From Alteromonas sp. KUL106 (GTDB lineage: Bacteria > Pseudomonadota > Gammaproteobacteria > Enterobacterales > Alteromonadaceae), in the NCBI RefSeq assembly GCF_009811415.1, contig NZ_BLIG01000025.1, positions 62,001 through 126,000 of the forward strand: 64,000 nt of DNA, written 5' to 3'. The notes under the pieces are model-generated. The model had not been told where the DNA came from, did not search any database, and was given only the letters and a program-made list of their open reading frames with translations. Of the stretch, positions 28,431 through 37,811 are shown piece by piece. Every line of letters starts with the position of its first letter. Position 1 is the first letter of the stretch. The translations under genes and the position numbers were made by a program.

Positions 28431-29711
28431 CTATTTTGCGTAATACAACAATAAGTCTTCCGCGGATAATGTAGGCTTAACTTTGTGGTAAATATCATCA
28501 GCTACTGCGCTTTTACCAAAATGAGCCCTTGCTATATGCAGCATCGGATAGGTTTTTAATTTATATGCTTGTTCAACAGTCTTCCAAATTTGTTTGTGCT
28601 GCCAAGTTTTATCACCGCGCAAATAAGGGTAAAAATACTTAATTGCTTTTGGCAAACTTTGTCCTTGGCTGCCTTCAAAATACCACAAATTTTCCCCTAA
28701 TTTTTCCGCTAAAAATGCCACTTGAAGCAGTGCTTGCAAATTCATTGACGTATAGTTAACCGACTTTGTGCGCTTGAGTTCATGTGGTTGAGAACCGTCT
28801 GGTTGAAATTGCTCTTCAATACGTTGTCTAGTTTCCGCTAAGTAGCTTTTCGCTTGTGCTTTTTTGTTTAAATACATCATTAAGCCAACAACTTGATAGT
28901 CATACCATGAACCATGATTATTTTTACGTGTTCTTTCTAAGTTACCCAACTCACTGGTTAACAACCAAGTTAAATAGTCATTTAACCAAGCGTTTACCTG
29001 AGCAGTGAAACGTTTGTCAACTGTATTGGTGGCTTGCAACAATTGCATGGCTGTTACCACATTACTAATGCCGGTCCACTCTATCACCCCAAATGATGTA
29101 CCACTGTTCGTGCCTGGCCAGCCTTGCGCATAGTTTAAATGCGGGTTCATTCTGGTTTCTGGGTTGACCATCCAAGTATCAATATAACTTTTCATGCGTT
29201 GTAAGTATTTTGAGTTGTTCGTGTAGGTGTAAGCTAGGGTTAAAATTTTTAACGCTTTCAGAAAATTTGACGAACGCGCTTGGTCAGTATGTTTTCCGCG
29301 TGTCATTGGGTTAACTTGACCATCTTTATTTATCCATGGCAAGCCATCTACCGTATCAGGGTTTGGCCAAAAATATGGAGCTAAACTGAGGTAGTCTTGC
29401 TTATTACCGCTAGGACCAGCGGTGGGTTTGTTCAGCACTGATTCAATGGGCAAAGTTAAATCGTTTTGGGCGGCTTTTTCATAATTGTTAACCGCAGTTA
29501 CATAAATTTTATTGCCCGCCGAAACTTGTTGTTGAATGGTTTGAATATGTTCTCTGTTGTAATAAATATAATCTGGTACCACAGCTAAATTGCTTTTAGC
29601 TATCTGTAAGGTGTGTGTTGTATTAGTGCAACTAAAAATTGCTGCACTCAGTGTAAGACTCAGAGCACTTTTGATGATAGCGCTTTTTTTTCTTAGCCTG
29701 CTCATGAACAT
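28431..29711 (-). CDS. Alginate_lyase-fold (PF05426/PL38-like) polysaccharide lyase, second copy
   Basis: A 426-residue paralogue of the protein at 4875-6119. A lipoprotein-type signal is visible (LSAAIFSC, Cys about 28). All toroid-lyase landmarks match the first copy: LAPYFWPNPDT, NPHLNYAQGWPG, RTRKNNHGSWYDYQV (Asn-His pair, about residue 263) and HELKRTKSVNYTSMNLQAL (Arg and Tyr, about residue 310). Two differently anchored copies in one locus suggest different location or substrate preference. Alginate is unlikely given the neighbours; glucuronate-containing oligomers are more plausible. AGGG lies upstream of the ATG at 29711; an ATG six bases in is an alternative. Confidence 0.75.
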   Translation of the reverse strand: MFMSRLRKKSAIIKSALSLTLSAAIFSCTNTTHTLQIAKSNLAVVPDYIYYNREHIQTIQQQVSAGNKIYVTAVNNYEKAAQNDLTLPIESVLNKPTAGPSGNKQDYLSLAPYFWPNPDTVDGLPWINKDGQVNPMTRGKHTDQARSSNFLKALKILTLAYTYTNNSKYLQRMKSYIDTWMVNPETRMNPHLNYAQGWPGTNSGTSFGVIEWTGISNVVTAMQLLQATNTVDKRFTAQVNAWLNDYLTWLLTSELGNLERTRKNNHGSWYDYQVVGLMMYLNKKAQAKSYLAETRQRIEEQFQPDGSQPHELKRTKSVNYTSMNLQALLQVAFLAEKLGENLWYFEGSQGQSLPKAIKYFYPYLRGDKTWQHKQIWKTVEQAYKLKTYPMLHIARAHFGKSAVADDIYHKVKPTLSAEDLLLYYAK

Positions 29712-29859
29712 AATAGTTGCCCTAATATTTTGAATAAGAGAGAGAATAACCTCAACTCACTCTCCTCGAAGCGATACATTCGCTTAATCACAAAACTCTA
29801 TGTACGGAGTGGATAAAAACAATCGGATTTGTAAAACCCCCACCGGAAAGCTCACTACC

Positions 29860-29889
29860 AGCCTTGATTAATCAATTATAATCAAGGCT
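29860..29889. repeat. Perfect inverted repeat downstream of GH88
   Basis: Arms AGCCTTGATTA (29860-29870) and its exact complement (29879-29889) with an eight-base A/T loop. It lies 98 bp past the GH88 stop. No T-run follows on the minus strand, so it may be a weak terminator, an mRNA-stabilising hairpin or an operator for the lyase-fold gene downstream. Confidence 0.5.
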
Positions 29890-29986
29890 AATAGATCGCG
29901 TAAGGGCTTGCTTAAGTCAAGTGACCTATACCTCACACCCCGTGCTAAAAGCGCTGACTTAGTAGCTTTACTTAAAGCTACTAATG

Positions 29987-31246
29987 CTATATTGCCTTAC
30001 AGCGATTTAAAGCTTGCAAATAATAATAATCACCGTAATTTAAAGCCGAATTTAATTCATCATTTGCAGGGAAATTACCTGTCGCCTGTTTCAACAAGAA
30101 ATGGCCGTTTTCGCCTATATCAGCCAAATACGCAGGAGAAGATAATGTCCTTAGCATTTTCATAGCGGCATCGTAATAACGCTCTGACTCAGCACCTTCA
30201 ACAAACGTGGATAGCTCTAGTAGCGCACTAGCAACCAATGAAGCTGCCGATGAATCTCGGTACAACGTCGTACCTTCATGTTTCGGTGCATCGTAATCAA
30301 AATAAGGCACTAAATCATCGGGCATATTCGGGTGGCTGAGGATATAGTTAGCAATACCTCGAGCATGCTCTAGGAACTTTTCATCTTGAGTAAATCGATA
30401 TGACATGGTGTAGCCATATAACCCCCACCCTTGTCCTCGTGACCATGACGAATCGTCAGCAATGCCTTGGAAAGTTTGCTTCCAATTAGGTTTACCCGTA
30501 TCTCTATTGTAATTCACCAAGTGAAAAGAACTGTAGTCGTCGCGGAAGTGATGCTCCATAGTGACTGTTGCGTGACTGATGGCAGCGTTACGGTAAACAG
30601 GATCACCAGTAATTTCAGATGCACGGTACAACAACTCCAGATTCATCATGTTGTCTATAATGACTGGGAATTCCCATGTTCCCCAACTCCAAGAGTAGGT
30701 TACGCCGATTTTTGGGTTATAACGTTCCATTAATGTTTTTGCCGCGTTTACGATTACTGTTTCGTATTCTTTGTTGTCTGTTAAGCGAAGGCCGTTTCCG
30801 AAACTGTCATAAATAATAAACCCAATATCATGGGTTTTACGGTTAAATTGATTTTTTTCTAGCGCAATGGTCCACTCGGTGGCCGTATCTAACCAACTTT
30901 GATTTTGATTGTGTTCATATAGATTCCAGAAACTGCCAGCAACAAACCCGGTCGTCCAGCCTAACATTGGCTCTAACCTTGGTTTTCCTTGGCTATATGA
31001 CCTAGGCACCTTTTTAGGGTCAGTATATGCTTTTCTAAACCCGTCATACTGAATAGTGGCATGATCTAACGCTGCATCGCAAAATTTAGCGTTGTTTTCC
31101 GGCCAATCAATCTTTTTAGAATAAGTAACTGAGTTGGGCACTTTTTCTTTAACTGCCGGTGCGCTGGCTTGCTCATCTGTTGCACTGCAAGCTGATAAAA
31201 TGCAAGCAACTAGAATAGAGAAGATCGCTTGTTGTTTTTTGTTCAT
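29987..31246 (-). CDS. GH88 unsaturated glucuronyl hydrolase, lipoprotein
   Basis: 419 residues from the ATG at 31246, where the signal peptide MNKKQQAIFS begins; an upstream ATG at 31300 would add an 18-residue tail with no signal character. Lipobox LSAC. (alpha/alpha)6 barrel with the GH88 residues: Asp140 in THDIGF, Asp198 in IIDNMMNLELL, and SWSRGQGWGLYGY (about residue 260). GH88 hydrates the double bond of 4,5-unsaturated uronates left by lyases and so releases the next sugar, here probably rhamnose-3-sulfate. The motif GATTGTTAATG lies 64 bp upstream of this ATG. Located between the lyase-fold gene and the sulfatase-GH39 fusion. Confidence 0.9.
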   Translation of the reverse strand: MNKKQQAIFSILVACILSACSATDEQASAPAVKEKVPNSVTYSKKIDWPENNAKFCDAALDHATIQYDGFRKAYTDPKKVPRSYSQGKPRLEPMLGWTTGFVAGSFWNLYEHNQNQSWLDTATEWTIALEKNQFNRKTHDIGFIIYDSFGNGLRLTDNKEYETVIVNAAKTLMERYNPKIGVTYSWSWGTWEFPVIIDNMMNLELLYRASEITGDPVYRNAAISHATVTMEHHFRDDYSSFHLVNYNRDTGKPNWKQTFQGIADDSSWSRGQGWGLYGYTMSYRFTQDEKFLEHARGIANYILSHPNMPDDLVPYFDYDAPKHEGTTLYRDSSAASLVASALLELSTFVEGAESERYYDAAMKMLRTLSSPAYLADIGENGHFLLKQATGNFPANDELNSALNYGDYYYLQALNRCKAI

Positions 31247-31310
31247 CCTATACATACCGTTAGTAACTAATCTATCTTTGCAGAATAAACAAAAACCCAT
31301 CCAATTTCAC

Positions 31311-31321
31311 CATTAACAATC
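31311..31321 (-). promoter_or_regulatory. Shared motif GATTGTTAATG upstream of GH88
   Basis: Exact copy, oriented toward GH88, ending 64 bp before its preferred start. It is followed on the plus strand by ACATTTAATCAAATTGAAT, similar to sequences near the PL24 promoters (11864 and 17254). Confidence 0.4.
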
Positions 31322-31405
31322 ACATTTAATCAAATTGAATCTTTTCGTTACAGCTTAGTTTGGCCAAGTCTCGCTCAAACATTGTTTTTATGCAGTTCGT
31401 AATTT

Positions 31406-34400
31406 TTATATTTCTTCCGATACCCACCGCACTTCATACTTCTGCACGGAAAATGAGGGTATTGACGCTTTGATTGAAACGGTCGATGCTTCGCCGCTTT
31501 CTTTTGTCGTTCCCTGTATCCAGTCATTCCATTTTAAAGAGGTGAGATTTCCATACTTCGCTCGCTGTTCGCGAAAAATATTTTGCCCCGTTTCGTTTAA
31601 AGCATCGCGCACAGATGCGGTAGGGTGAGCATCGGCTTTACGCCATCCGCCTTTACTTTCCATAAGCATGGCTTTAGGAAAATCATTCAAGAACTGCTGC
31701 TCAATATTAGTTTCGCCATCAATTTGCGCCACGCGATACTGGAACCTCGTGCCAGCGGGCTTGTCGACGCGAACACGAAGCTGAAGTAATTCAGGCGTTA
31801 GAGTATCCATGTTTTCGTTGTTAAAATTGAAGGCAAGTACGTCAATTCCTTCATCTGATTTTCTTTTCGTAAATATTCCGTTTACCGTGTTTCCAAAAGG
31901 CGGTTTAGAGACGCTCGAGGTATTTTCATATAGCGTGTTTCCCACCATTGAAAACAGTGCCAACTGTGTCATTGCCTCGGGACTGTATGACCCTTCTTGA
32001 ACATTTCCCCACTGAAAAACTTCTTTAATGTTGTGGGTTAACATCATTTTAGCGAGCATGGCAAAAAACGCTGAATTGTGCGAAGTCGCGACACTAACAA
32101 ACCCTGCACGCTTCATTTTCACAATGAATTTATACTCATGAATTTCAAAGCTAGCTGCTGGGTTATAATGCGGGTGGTCTACGATAGGTGCGATTTGGCT
32201 AGCATAAACCTTATCCATATCCATTTCATGAGGGTGGGTTATGTGTGGATAGTAGGAAATTGCTAGGAAATCATAGGGCACATTATTTTCTTTGGCCCAG
32301 GTGACGAAATGCGGTGCATAAGCCTTTTCTGTATTGCCTGTGTAATCAACATACCGGCTTTCATGAGAGGCTTCTCTGAAGTGAGCCCCTACTTTTACAC
32401 TGGGAAGAACAGATTTAATTGCTGCTACTGTATTGCGATAATGTTCAAAAAACTCTTCACGAGTGGCCGCCCAGTGTTGCGGCCGAGTATCTATTTCAGA
32501 ACCCACTCTGAATCGCCAGTTAAGCACTCTTTCTTTGCCATAACGTTCAGCAAGTTTAATTATAAACGCGCGTATATAACTATTCCATGCTGTCGCATCG
32601 TTTGGCGGTAGCCCGTTTCCATATACGCTCACTTTATCTTTCAATAAGTAGTTCTCTCCATCAGCCTCTTCAACAAATTTATAACCACGCTGAAACGCCC
32701 AAGGGGGATTGTCTAGTACAATCTGAAATATATCCCAGTCGCCATCTAACCAACTATCGAGTTTGGCGAATGCAGCCTCAAAGTTATAGACGTATTTCTC
32801 ACCATCCCATAAGTAGGTATCGCCCGATAAATCTTGGTTAAACCAGCCACCTAACATTCTGACTGTATTCACCTTTGGCTTGCGGCCAAACGTTGCTGGT
32901 TTTGAATTTGGACTCCCCCTTTCCGTTCTCACAGCAACGTCGAAAAAATCATACACTTCGCCTATTTGTGAAAGATTATCCGTGAGATCCGCAGCCAACG
33001 TTACTGGTATATTCGTATTATTAACGTTTCGCTTTTGATAAAACGATGGCGCATTGAGAGGAAACTTTGCCTGCAGTAGTTCACGTAGCTTTGCTTCTAT
33101 TTTTTGCAACGCTGGCTTTCCAGACTCATTGACCCTTGCAACATCAGATGCGATGTGATCATATAGTTCTGTAAACTTTATCTCCTGTGTCGCGGCATCT
33201 CGCCACTGTGTATATCGCCATTGTCCGTCTGTCACTGTAACACCCATTATCTTGCCTCGATTAAAGAGGCTATAGGCGGCATGCTTGAATGAATGGTTGG
33301 GGTTGTCTACAACAGACAGCATACTTTCCCCGTCCACTTCAGGCATAGTAAGACCTGCAGCTTCGGCGAGTGTCGGAAAAATATCGATATTTTCCACCAA
33401 TGCATCAGAGGTTTTATTCGCTACTCGCGTAGTATGAGAAAATTCTCGACTAATAATCAGAGGCACCCGAGTATCTAGCTCCATGTTGGTATGCTTGTTC
33501 CACGCACCATACTCACCAAGCTTGTAACCATGGTCGCTCATCAACACAACCATGGTATTTTCTCGTAGGTCCATTTCTTCTAGAGCTTGCATTACTCTGC
33601 CCACTTGGGCGTCCATATAACTAACCGATGCGTAATATCCATGTATGAGCTTTTTGGTCAGTTCATCATCAACATTACCTTCTTTAGGGATGCCACCGTA
33701 CATACGAAGTTCCCCCCAGTTCGTAAGTGCAAGGCGGTACATATTTTCAGGCTTATTTCGGCTTGGCACAGCAAATTCGTTGCTATTATACAAGTCCCAG
33801 TAACGCTTCGGAGCGTTAAAAGGAAGGTGAGGCTTACTGAGACCAACGAACATCAAAAACTTATCGTCTTTTAACCCTTTCAATGTATCTATGGCATCAC
33901 TGGCCACTTTACCGTCTTTGTAAAAGTCGTCATCTACCTCGCCCGCTTCATACGCAAATCGCTTCTCTTTATTTCCATCAATGGCATAAAAGTTATCGAG
34001 CTTTTTGATATGAGTAGACCAGTTTTCTGCATCGTCTGTTGTACTGTGGTAAACCTTCCCAATACTAATGGTCTTGTACCCATTAGCCTTAAACAGCTGC
34101 GGCATCGACATCACATTAGGTTGATTGGGTCGAAGTCGACCATCTTGTCTAATGGTATACAGCCCTGTCGTTTGAGGTCGCAAACCTGTCATAATACTCA
34201 CACGTGAAGGGCCACATATAGCCTGTTGTGCGTAGGCTCGGGTAAATTTCACCCCTTGACTTGCTAATTCGTCGATATTCGGGGTTTTTGCGAAAGGGTG
34301 ATCATATGTGCCTAATTCAGGGCGTAAGTCATCGATAAGGAATACTAGTACGTTAACTGACCTTTCTGTTTCAGCGATACAAATAAAGGGAGAAAACAAT

Positions 34401-34438
34401 AAGATTGCTGTGATAATTAGATAAAAACTTTGTTTCAT
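31406..34438 (-). CDS. Bifunctional S1 sulfatase - GH39-like glycosidase fusion
   Basis: A 1010-residue secreted protein (signal residues 1-22). Residues about 25-470 are an iduronate-2-sulfatase-like S1 enzyme: LVFLIDDLRPELG, CGPSR with Cys75 for formylglycine, MSDHGYKLGEYG. Residues about 500-1000 form a clan GH-A barrel of GH39 type: acid/base Glu648 in RVGSEIDTRP and nucleophile Glu768 in EIHEYKF, 120 residues apart as usual for GH39. No frameshift lies between the halves, so this is a genuine fusion. GH39 includes beta-xylosidases and alpha-L-iduronidases, and both sugars occur in ulvan. Coupling suggests desulfation followed at once by cleavage of the exposed linkage (inference). Confidence 0.88.
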   Translation of the reverse strand: MKQSFYLIITAILLFSPFICIAETERSVNVLVFLIDDLRPELGTYDHPFAKTPNIDELASQGVKFTRAYAQQAICGPSRVSIMTGLRPQTTGLYTIRQDGRLRPNQPNVMSMPQLFKANGYKTISIGKVYHSTTDDAENWSTHIKKLDNFYAIDGNKEKRFAYEAGEVDDDFYKDGKVASDAIDTLKGLKDDKFLMFVGLSKPHLPFNAPKRYWDLYNSNEFAVPSRNKPENMYRLALTNWGELRMYGGIPKEGNVDDELTKKLIHGYYASVSYMDAQVGRVMQALEEMDLRENTMVVLMSDHGYKLGEYGAWNKHTNMELDTRVPLIISREFSHTTRVANKTSDALVENIDIFPTLAEAAGLTMPEVDGESMLSVVDNPNHSFKHAAYSLFNRGKIMGVTVTDGQWRYTQWRDAATQEIKFTELYDHIASDVARVNESGKPALQKIEAKLRELLQAKFPLNAPSFYQKRNVNNTNIPVTLAADLTDNLSQIGEVYDFFDVAVRTERGSPNSKPATFGRKPKVNTVRMLGGWFNQDLSGDTYLWDGEKYVYNFEAAFAKLDSWLDGDWDIFQIVLDNPPWAFQRGYKFVEEADGENYLLKDKVSVYGNGLPPNDATAWNSYIRAFIIKLAERYGKERVLNWRFRVGSEIDTRPQHWAATREEFFEHYRNTVAAIKSVLPSVKVGAHFREASHESRYVDYTGNTEKAYAPHFVTWAKENNVPYDFLAISYYPHITHPHEMDMDKVYASQIAPIVDHPHYNPAASFEIHEYKFIVKMKRAGFVSVATSHNSAFFAMLAKMMLTHNIKEVFQWGNVQEGSYSPEAMTQLALFSMVGNTLYENTSSVSKPPFGNTVNGIFTKRKSDEGIDVLAFNFNNENMDTLTPELLQLRVRVDKPAGTRFQYRVAQIDGETNIEQQFLNDFPKAMLMESKGGWRKADAHPTASVRDALNETGQNIFREQRAKYGNLTSLKWNDWIQGTTKESGEASTVSIKASIPSFSVQKYEVRWVSEEI

Positions 34439-34669
34439 CGATAATATTCCGCATTAGGAAAAGTTTTAGTCAACTACTGCTGACCTAGTTGAGCTTTTCG
34501 CTTATTGTTTTCAGATGTACTAGCCACAGATGAAAAAAACTCGCCATCGCAGTCTCATGTTCTCATATAGCCATCATGTTGTGCGACATTGAACATGGCG
34601 ACCTCTTATGGAAAATGCTTAGCTCATTACATATGAACCAGTCAGGTAATAAGCCTAGAACGTGACACT

Positions 34670-36193
34670 CTACTCACCAGTATCTATTTTTCCTATTTCA
34701 AAATCATAAACATATATAGGGCTGGGCTTACCAATTGAGGCTGGTGCATGTTGCCAAATGACACTAGCTCTGCCCTCGTTCAATAAACTGAGATCCCATG
34801 TAATATACCCCCCCTCAATTTTGCTAGACTTACTATCTATGCTTGGCATTTCTACTTCATGCCACTTAGTAAAGTTATCGGTTCGATCAGAATAGTAAAT
34901 CTCAGCACTTTCTCTACCGGCAAAAGCAAACAACCTATCTCCTAAAAACGTTAAGGTCACATTTGAAGCGGTAAAACCAGAAACTCGTTTCTGCCAGTTG
35001 CCGGATGTATCACGAACATAGTGATGGACACGGGCTGGGCCGTCTGGGGATATGTTATGACTAAGTAAAAGGTGGTAGTCACCTGTTTTCGTGTCTATGA
35101 CGGAGTTGTGAGAAACATTTGAAGGCCTCAATGTTGTAGGCACATGGACAGCTTCTAATCCAGGCGTTTCAACAGATAACACCTCGCCTTTTCGGGTATC
35201 AGCTACTAGATTGCCCGCATTATTGTACCAAGTGAGCCCCTCATCATCGCTGTAGGTGTAGTAGATACCATGGTTACAATCAGAACCGTTAATCTTACCG
35301 GGGTTGCAATTGACAGGCCGTTCTCTAAATACCCAGCTAATGTGCATGCGACCATTGGCGTCAAATTTTGGTCCACCACCGGCTAAATAAGGCCCTCTTG
35401 TTGAAGGTTCTTTGTTGCCGTTCACATTTTGAATATACACCCCCTCGCTTGACGATATATTGCGAATGAACTGCCACGCGCTCTTCTTCGCATCATAAAG
35501 TGCAAGCTGCATTTCACCTTTTGCTGCCCCACCCTCCCGAAAATACATAAGTACATTACCGCTTTCTAACGAATAAAATTTTGGGTAAGTAACGCGCTCT
35601 ACCGCGTCGTTAGGAAAACCGAGATTACGCTGAAACGTAAAAACTTCATCATTCCAATCTAGGGTTTCTGGGTGATCTGCGACTCCCGAAGCAGTACGTG
35701 CGTAGTTGATGCGATCTAAGTTGTGATGATCGAAGGAAATATGAATGGCGCCGTCGCCTTTTGATATCTCAATGGCTTGGCGGTTATGTGCGTCATCAGA
35801 AGTCAGTCGATATACCGGTAAGGTGGCGTGCTGCCAGTCGTGCCCTGTTACTTTTCTACGTGCGACGACAACTTCAGCAAAAAGGTCACCGTAACCTCCC
35901 CTGTCTTTTGCTGTGTAATAAATCACATATTGATAACCTTTATAGGTAACTGCTTGAGCCCCCATAACACCCGCAAAGAGAGGCTTACCATTTTGCGCAC
36001 GATCTGAGCCATCTGAAGTATGAGATTTATCAACCAAAAGACTACTCCCCAACAAAATTGGCGTCGAGTGGAGAGACAACGAAGCTACGGAGGCCTGCGT
36101 ATCTTGACGTGTTGAAGCTCCTTTATCATCCGCAAAAGAAGTGCAGCCAAATAGGTATGCAATTACCATAGCTAAAAGCAGCTTATTTTTCAT
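34670..36193 (-). CDS. PL25-like ulvan lyase (BNR-4 propeller), lipoprotein
   Basis: 507 residues from the ATG at 36193, giving a signal with lipobox LFGC; an ATG at 36208 is also in frame. The sequence is a BNR-4 type seven-bladed propeller: DDAHNRQAIEISKGDGAIHI, SFDHHNLDRINYART, RVTYPKFY, FREGG, then ISWVFRERP with CNPGKINGSDCNHGIYYTYS (two cysteines close together), and RPSNVSHNSV. The DDAHN and FDHH histidines and the YPKFY tyrosine are the type of residues used by PL25 ulvan lyases. It is unlike the three PL24-type proteins in detail, so two lyase families coexist. Family call is good, the PL25 versus other BNR-4 split less sure. Confidence 0.75.
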   Translation of the reverse strand: MKNKLLLAMVIAYLFGCTSFADDKGASTRQDTQASVASLSLHSTPILLGSSLLVDKSHTSDGSDRAQNGKPLFAGVMGAQAVTYKGYQYVIYYTAKDRGGYGDLFAEVVVARRKVTGHDWQHATLPVYRLTSDDAHNRQAIEISKGDGAIHISFDHHNLDRINYARTASGVADHPETLDWNDEVFTFQRNLGFPNDAVERVTYPKFYSLESGNVLMYFREGGAAKGEMQLALYDAKKSAWQFIRNISSSEGVYIQNVNGNKEPSTRGPYLAGGGPKFDANGRMHISWVFRERPVNCNPGKINGSDCNHGIYYTYSDDEGLTWYNNAGNLVADTRKGEVLSVETPGLEAVHVPTTLRPSNVSHNSVIDTKTGDYHLLLSHNISPDGPARVHHYVRDTSGNWQKRVSGFTASNVTLTFLGDRLFAFAGRESAEIYYSDRTDNFTKWHEVEMPSIDSKSSKIEGGYITWDLSLLNEGRASVIWQHAPASIGKPSPIYVYDFEIGKIDTGE

Positions 36194-36224
36194 GTTTCTA
36201 TGTTCCATATTTTGTTCAATTGGA

Positions 36225-36237
36225 AGACCGTTGGTCT
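36225..36237. promoter_or_regulatory. Palindrome AGACC-GTT-GGTCT upstream of PL25-like gene
   Basis: Perfect five-base arms with a three-base spacer, 32 bp upstream of the preferred start at 36193. The shape resembles GntR/TetR-type operators. No other copy was noticed in the window. Confidence 0.3.
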
Positions 36238-36302
36238 ATCGACTCCGTAAATCTATTTAGTCAATATTTGACCGCTCAATTGCTTATAAGAAGCACCAAG
36301 CT

Positions 36303-37811
36303 TTAAGGGGTTTTAAAAGTCACTGGGGTGAAGCTCGTTGAAAGTGGGTCGTCCAAATCGAGCATTTTCTGTTTGATAGTGTCATCCAGCCTTTTCAACG
36401 TCATCTTTTCAGCAGGTGTCAATTCTCTCTCAAGCAGGTTGTCAGTCTCATGAGGATCGACAACTAAGTGATAAAACTCGTCTCGTCCTTTGTTTTTGAA
36501 ATCTCGGACTAATTTGTATTGACCATCGCTGTACATTCTCATACCCGTGATTGACTGATGCAGCGTTGAATAAGCGGCAAAATAGTCAGTACTCACTACT
36601 AAATCTTCATCTTTTAACGCTTTGATTACACTTTGCCCTCTAATGACTGCTTCACTAGGTAAATCCAGTTTGGCGATATCCATAAGAGTAGGGAAGAAAT
36701 CAAGATTTGATACGGTAGAGGCATTTTCTGTGCCTGCAGGCACCTTACCTGGCCAACGAACAATAAGAGGTACCTTAAGCACCGCATCATACAGATTTGG
36801 GCGCTGGCCTTTGGGTATGGTTTCAGTGCCTTTAGGTGGAGTGTTCAACAACCAAAAGCCATTGCCTTTATGCCAAATACCGTTCTGTCCAATAACGTAT
36901 CCATGGTCAGACGTAAAAATGACGACAGTATTTTCAGATAGCCCCAGATCGTCTAAATGACCCAACAGTCTTCCGACATTTCTATCTACACCTTTAACAG
37001 AAGCTAAATATCCGCGTAATAACTTCTTAGCTCTTTCTGTATTTAGGTCCGGGTAATCAGGATGTATTAAATCTACATCTTTACTAATAGCATCTAAATC
37101 ACTCTCTGAAACAGGCTCAAATGGATAGTGAGGTGCCCTATAGTGCAGTGATAAAGCAAACTTCCTGTGTTTATTCCTACTTAAAAAGTCCATGGCATGG
37201 TCAGTGAGAAGGTCCACGGTTAATCCCTCTTCATTTTTCGAAGCACCATTTACAAGAAGTTGAGGGTCTATGGGTGAAGTTCCGCCTCCTAGAAAGCCCG
37301 TAAACTCGTTGTAGCCAAAGTTTTGAGGGTGATGTTCAGGTTGCTTTCCTAAGTGCCACTTACCGATCAAGCCATTATAATAACCGTTTTCTTGCAATCT
37401 TTTCGGCCAGGAGTCCAGTTTTGCCGAAAGCCCTAAATCTAACTGGTGACCCGTGAGCGTCTTACTTTTAAGGTGGTCATTTATCCAATCGTCAATACCC
37501 ACTTCAAAGCCATAGCGCGAGGTGAGTAAGCCTGCTCGGGAAGGACTACAAACTGGCGTGGTGGTATAAGCATTTGGAAACGACATTCCTTGTTCTGCTA
37601 ACGCATTCAGGTTAGGCGTAACAGCATTAGGGCTTTTGCCTCCTATGGCCCATGGAGCTTGGTCGTCTGTATATATGAAAAGAATGTTAGGCGGTTCGCT
37701 TTCACCGATCTTTTTGACTACATTCGACACGTCATCTAAGGCGTTTACTTGTTGAGTAAAAGTAATAAGGTAAAAGCTTGCCAGTAACGCAATACGGAAT
37801 ACGGTTAACAT
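36303..37811 (-). CDS. Sulfatase, family S1
   Basis: 502 residues from the ATG at 37811. That ATG overlaps the stop of the upstream TIM-barrel gene as TAATG and has GGAG ten bases before it, so it is preferred to the GTG at 37820. Signal peptide to about residue 24 (QQVNA). Type I sulfatase hallmarks are intact: LFIYTDDQAPW, CSPSR with Cys88 as the formylglycine site, IGKWHLGKQPEH, FTSDHGYVIGQNGIWHKG. The C-terminal subdomain is present. It presumably works on sulfated rhamnose or uronate oligomers from ulvan. Coupling to the sugar-isomerase-like protein ties desulfation to the oxidative block next door. Confidence 0.9.
   Translation of the reverse strand: MLTVFRIALLASFYLITFTQQVNALDDVSNVVKKIGESEPPNILFIYTDDQAPWAIGGKSPNAVTPNLNALAEQGMSFPNAYTTTPVCSPSRAGLLTSRYGFEVGIDDWINDHLKSKTLTGHQLDLGLSAKLDSWPKRLQENGYYNGLIGKWHLGKQPEHHPQNFGYNEFTGFLGGGTSPIDPQLLVNGASKNEEGLTVDLLTDHAMDFLSRNKHRKFALSLHYRAPHYPFEPVSESDLDAISKDVDLIHPDYPDLNTERAKKLLRGYLASVKGVDRNVGRLLGHLDDLGLSENTVVIFTSDHGYVIGQNGIWHKGNGFWLLNTPPKGTETIPKGQRPNLYDAVLKVPLIVRWPGKVPAGTENASTVSNLDFFPTLMDIAKLDLPSEAVIRGQSVIKALKDEDLVVSTDYFAAYSTLHQSITGMRMYSDGQYKLVRDFKNKGRDEFYHLVVDPHETDNLLERELTPAEKMTLKRLDDTIKQKMLDLDDPLSTSFTPVTFKTP

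Noticed and set aside
28431..29711. Calling this protein an alginate-specific PL5 lyase
   Set aside because: The fold is shared but the locus has no alginate lyases, guluronate genes or KDG enzymes; the neighbours are ulvan directed.
34557..34610. Possible hairpin ATGTT...AACAT upstream of PL25-like stop
   Set aside because: Arms are short and imperfect with no T-run; not convincing as a terminator.
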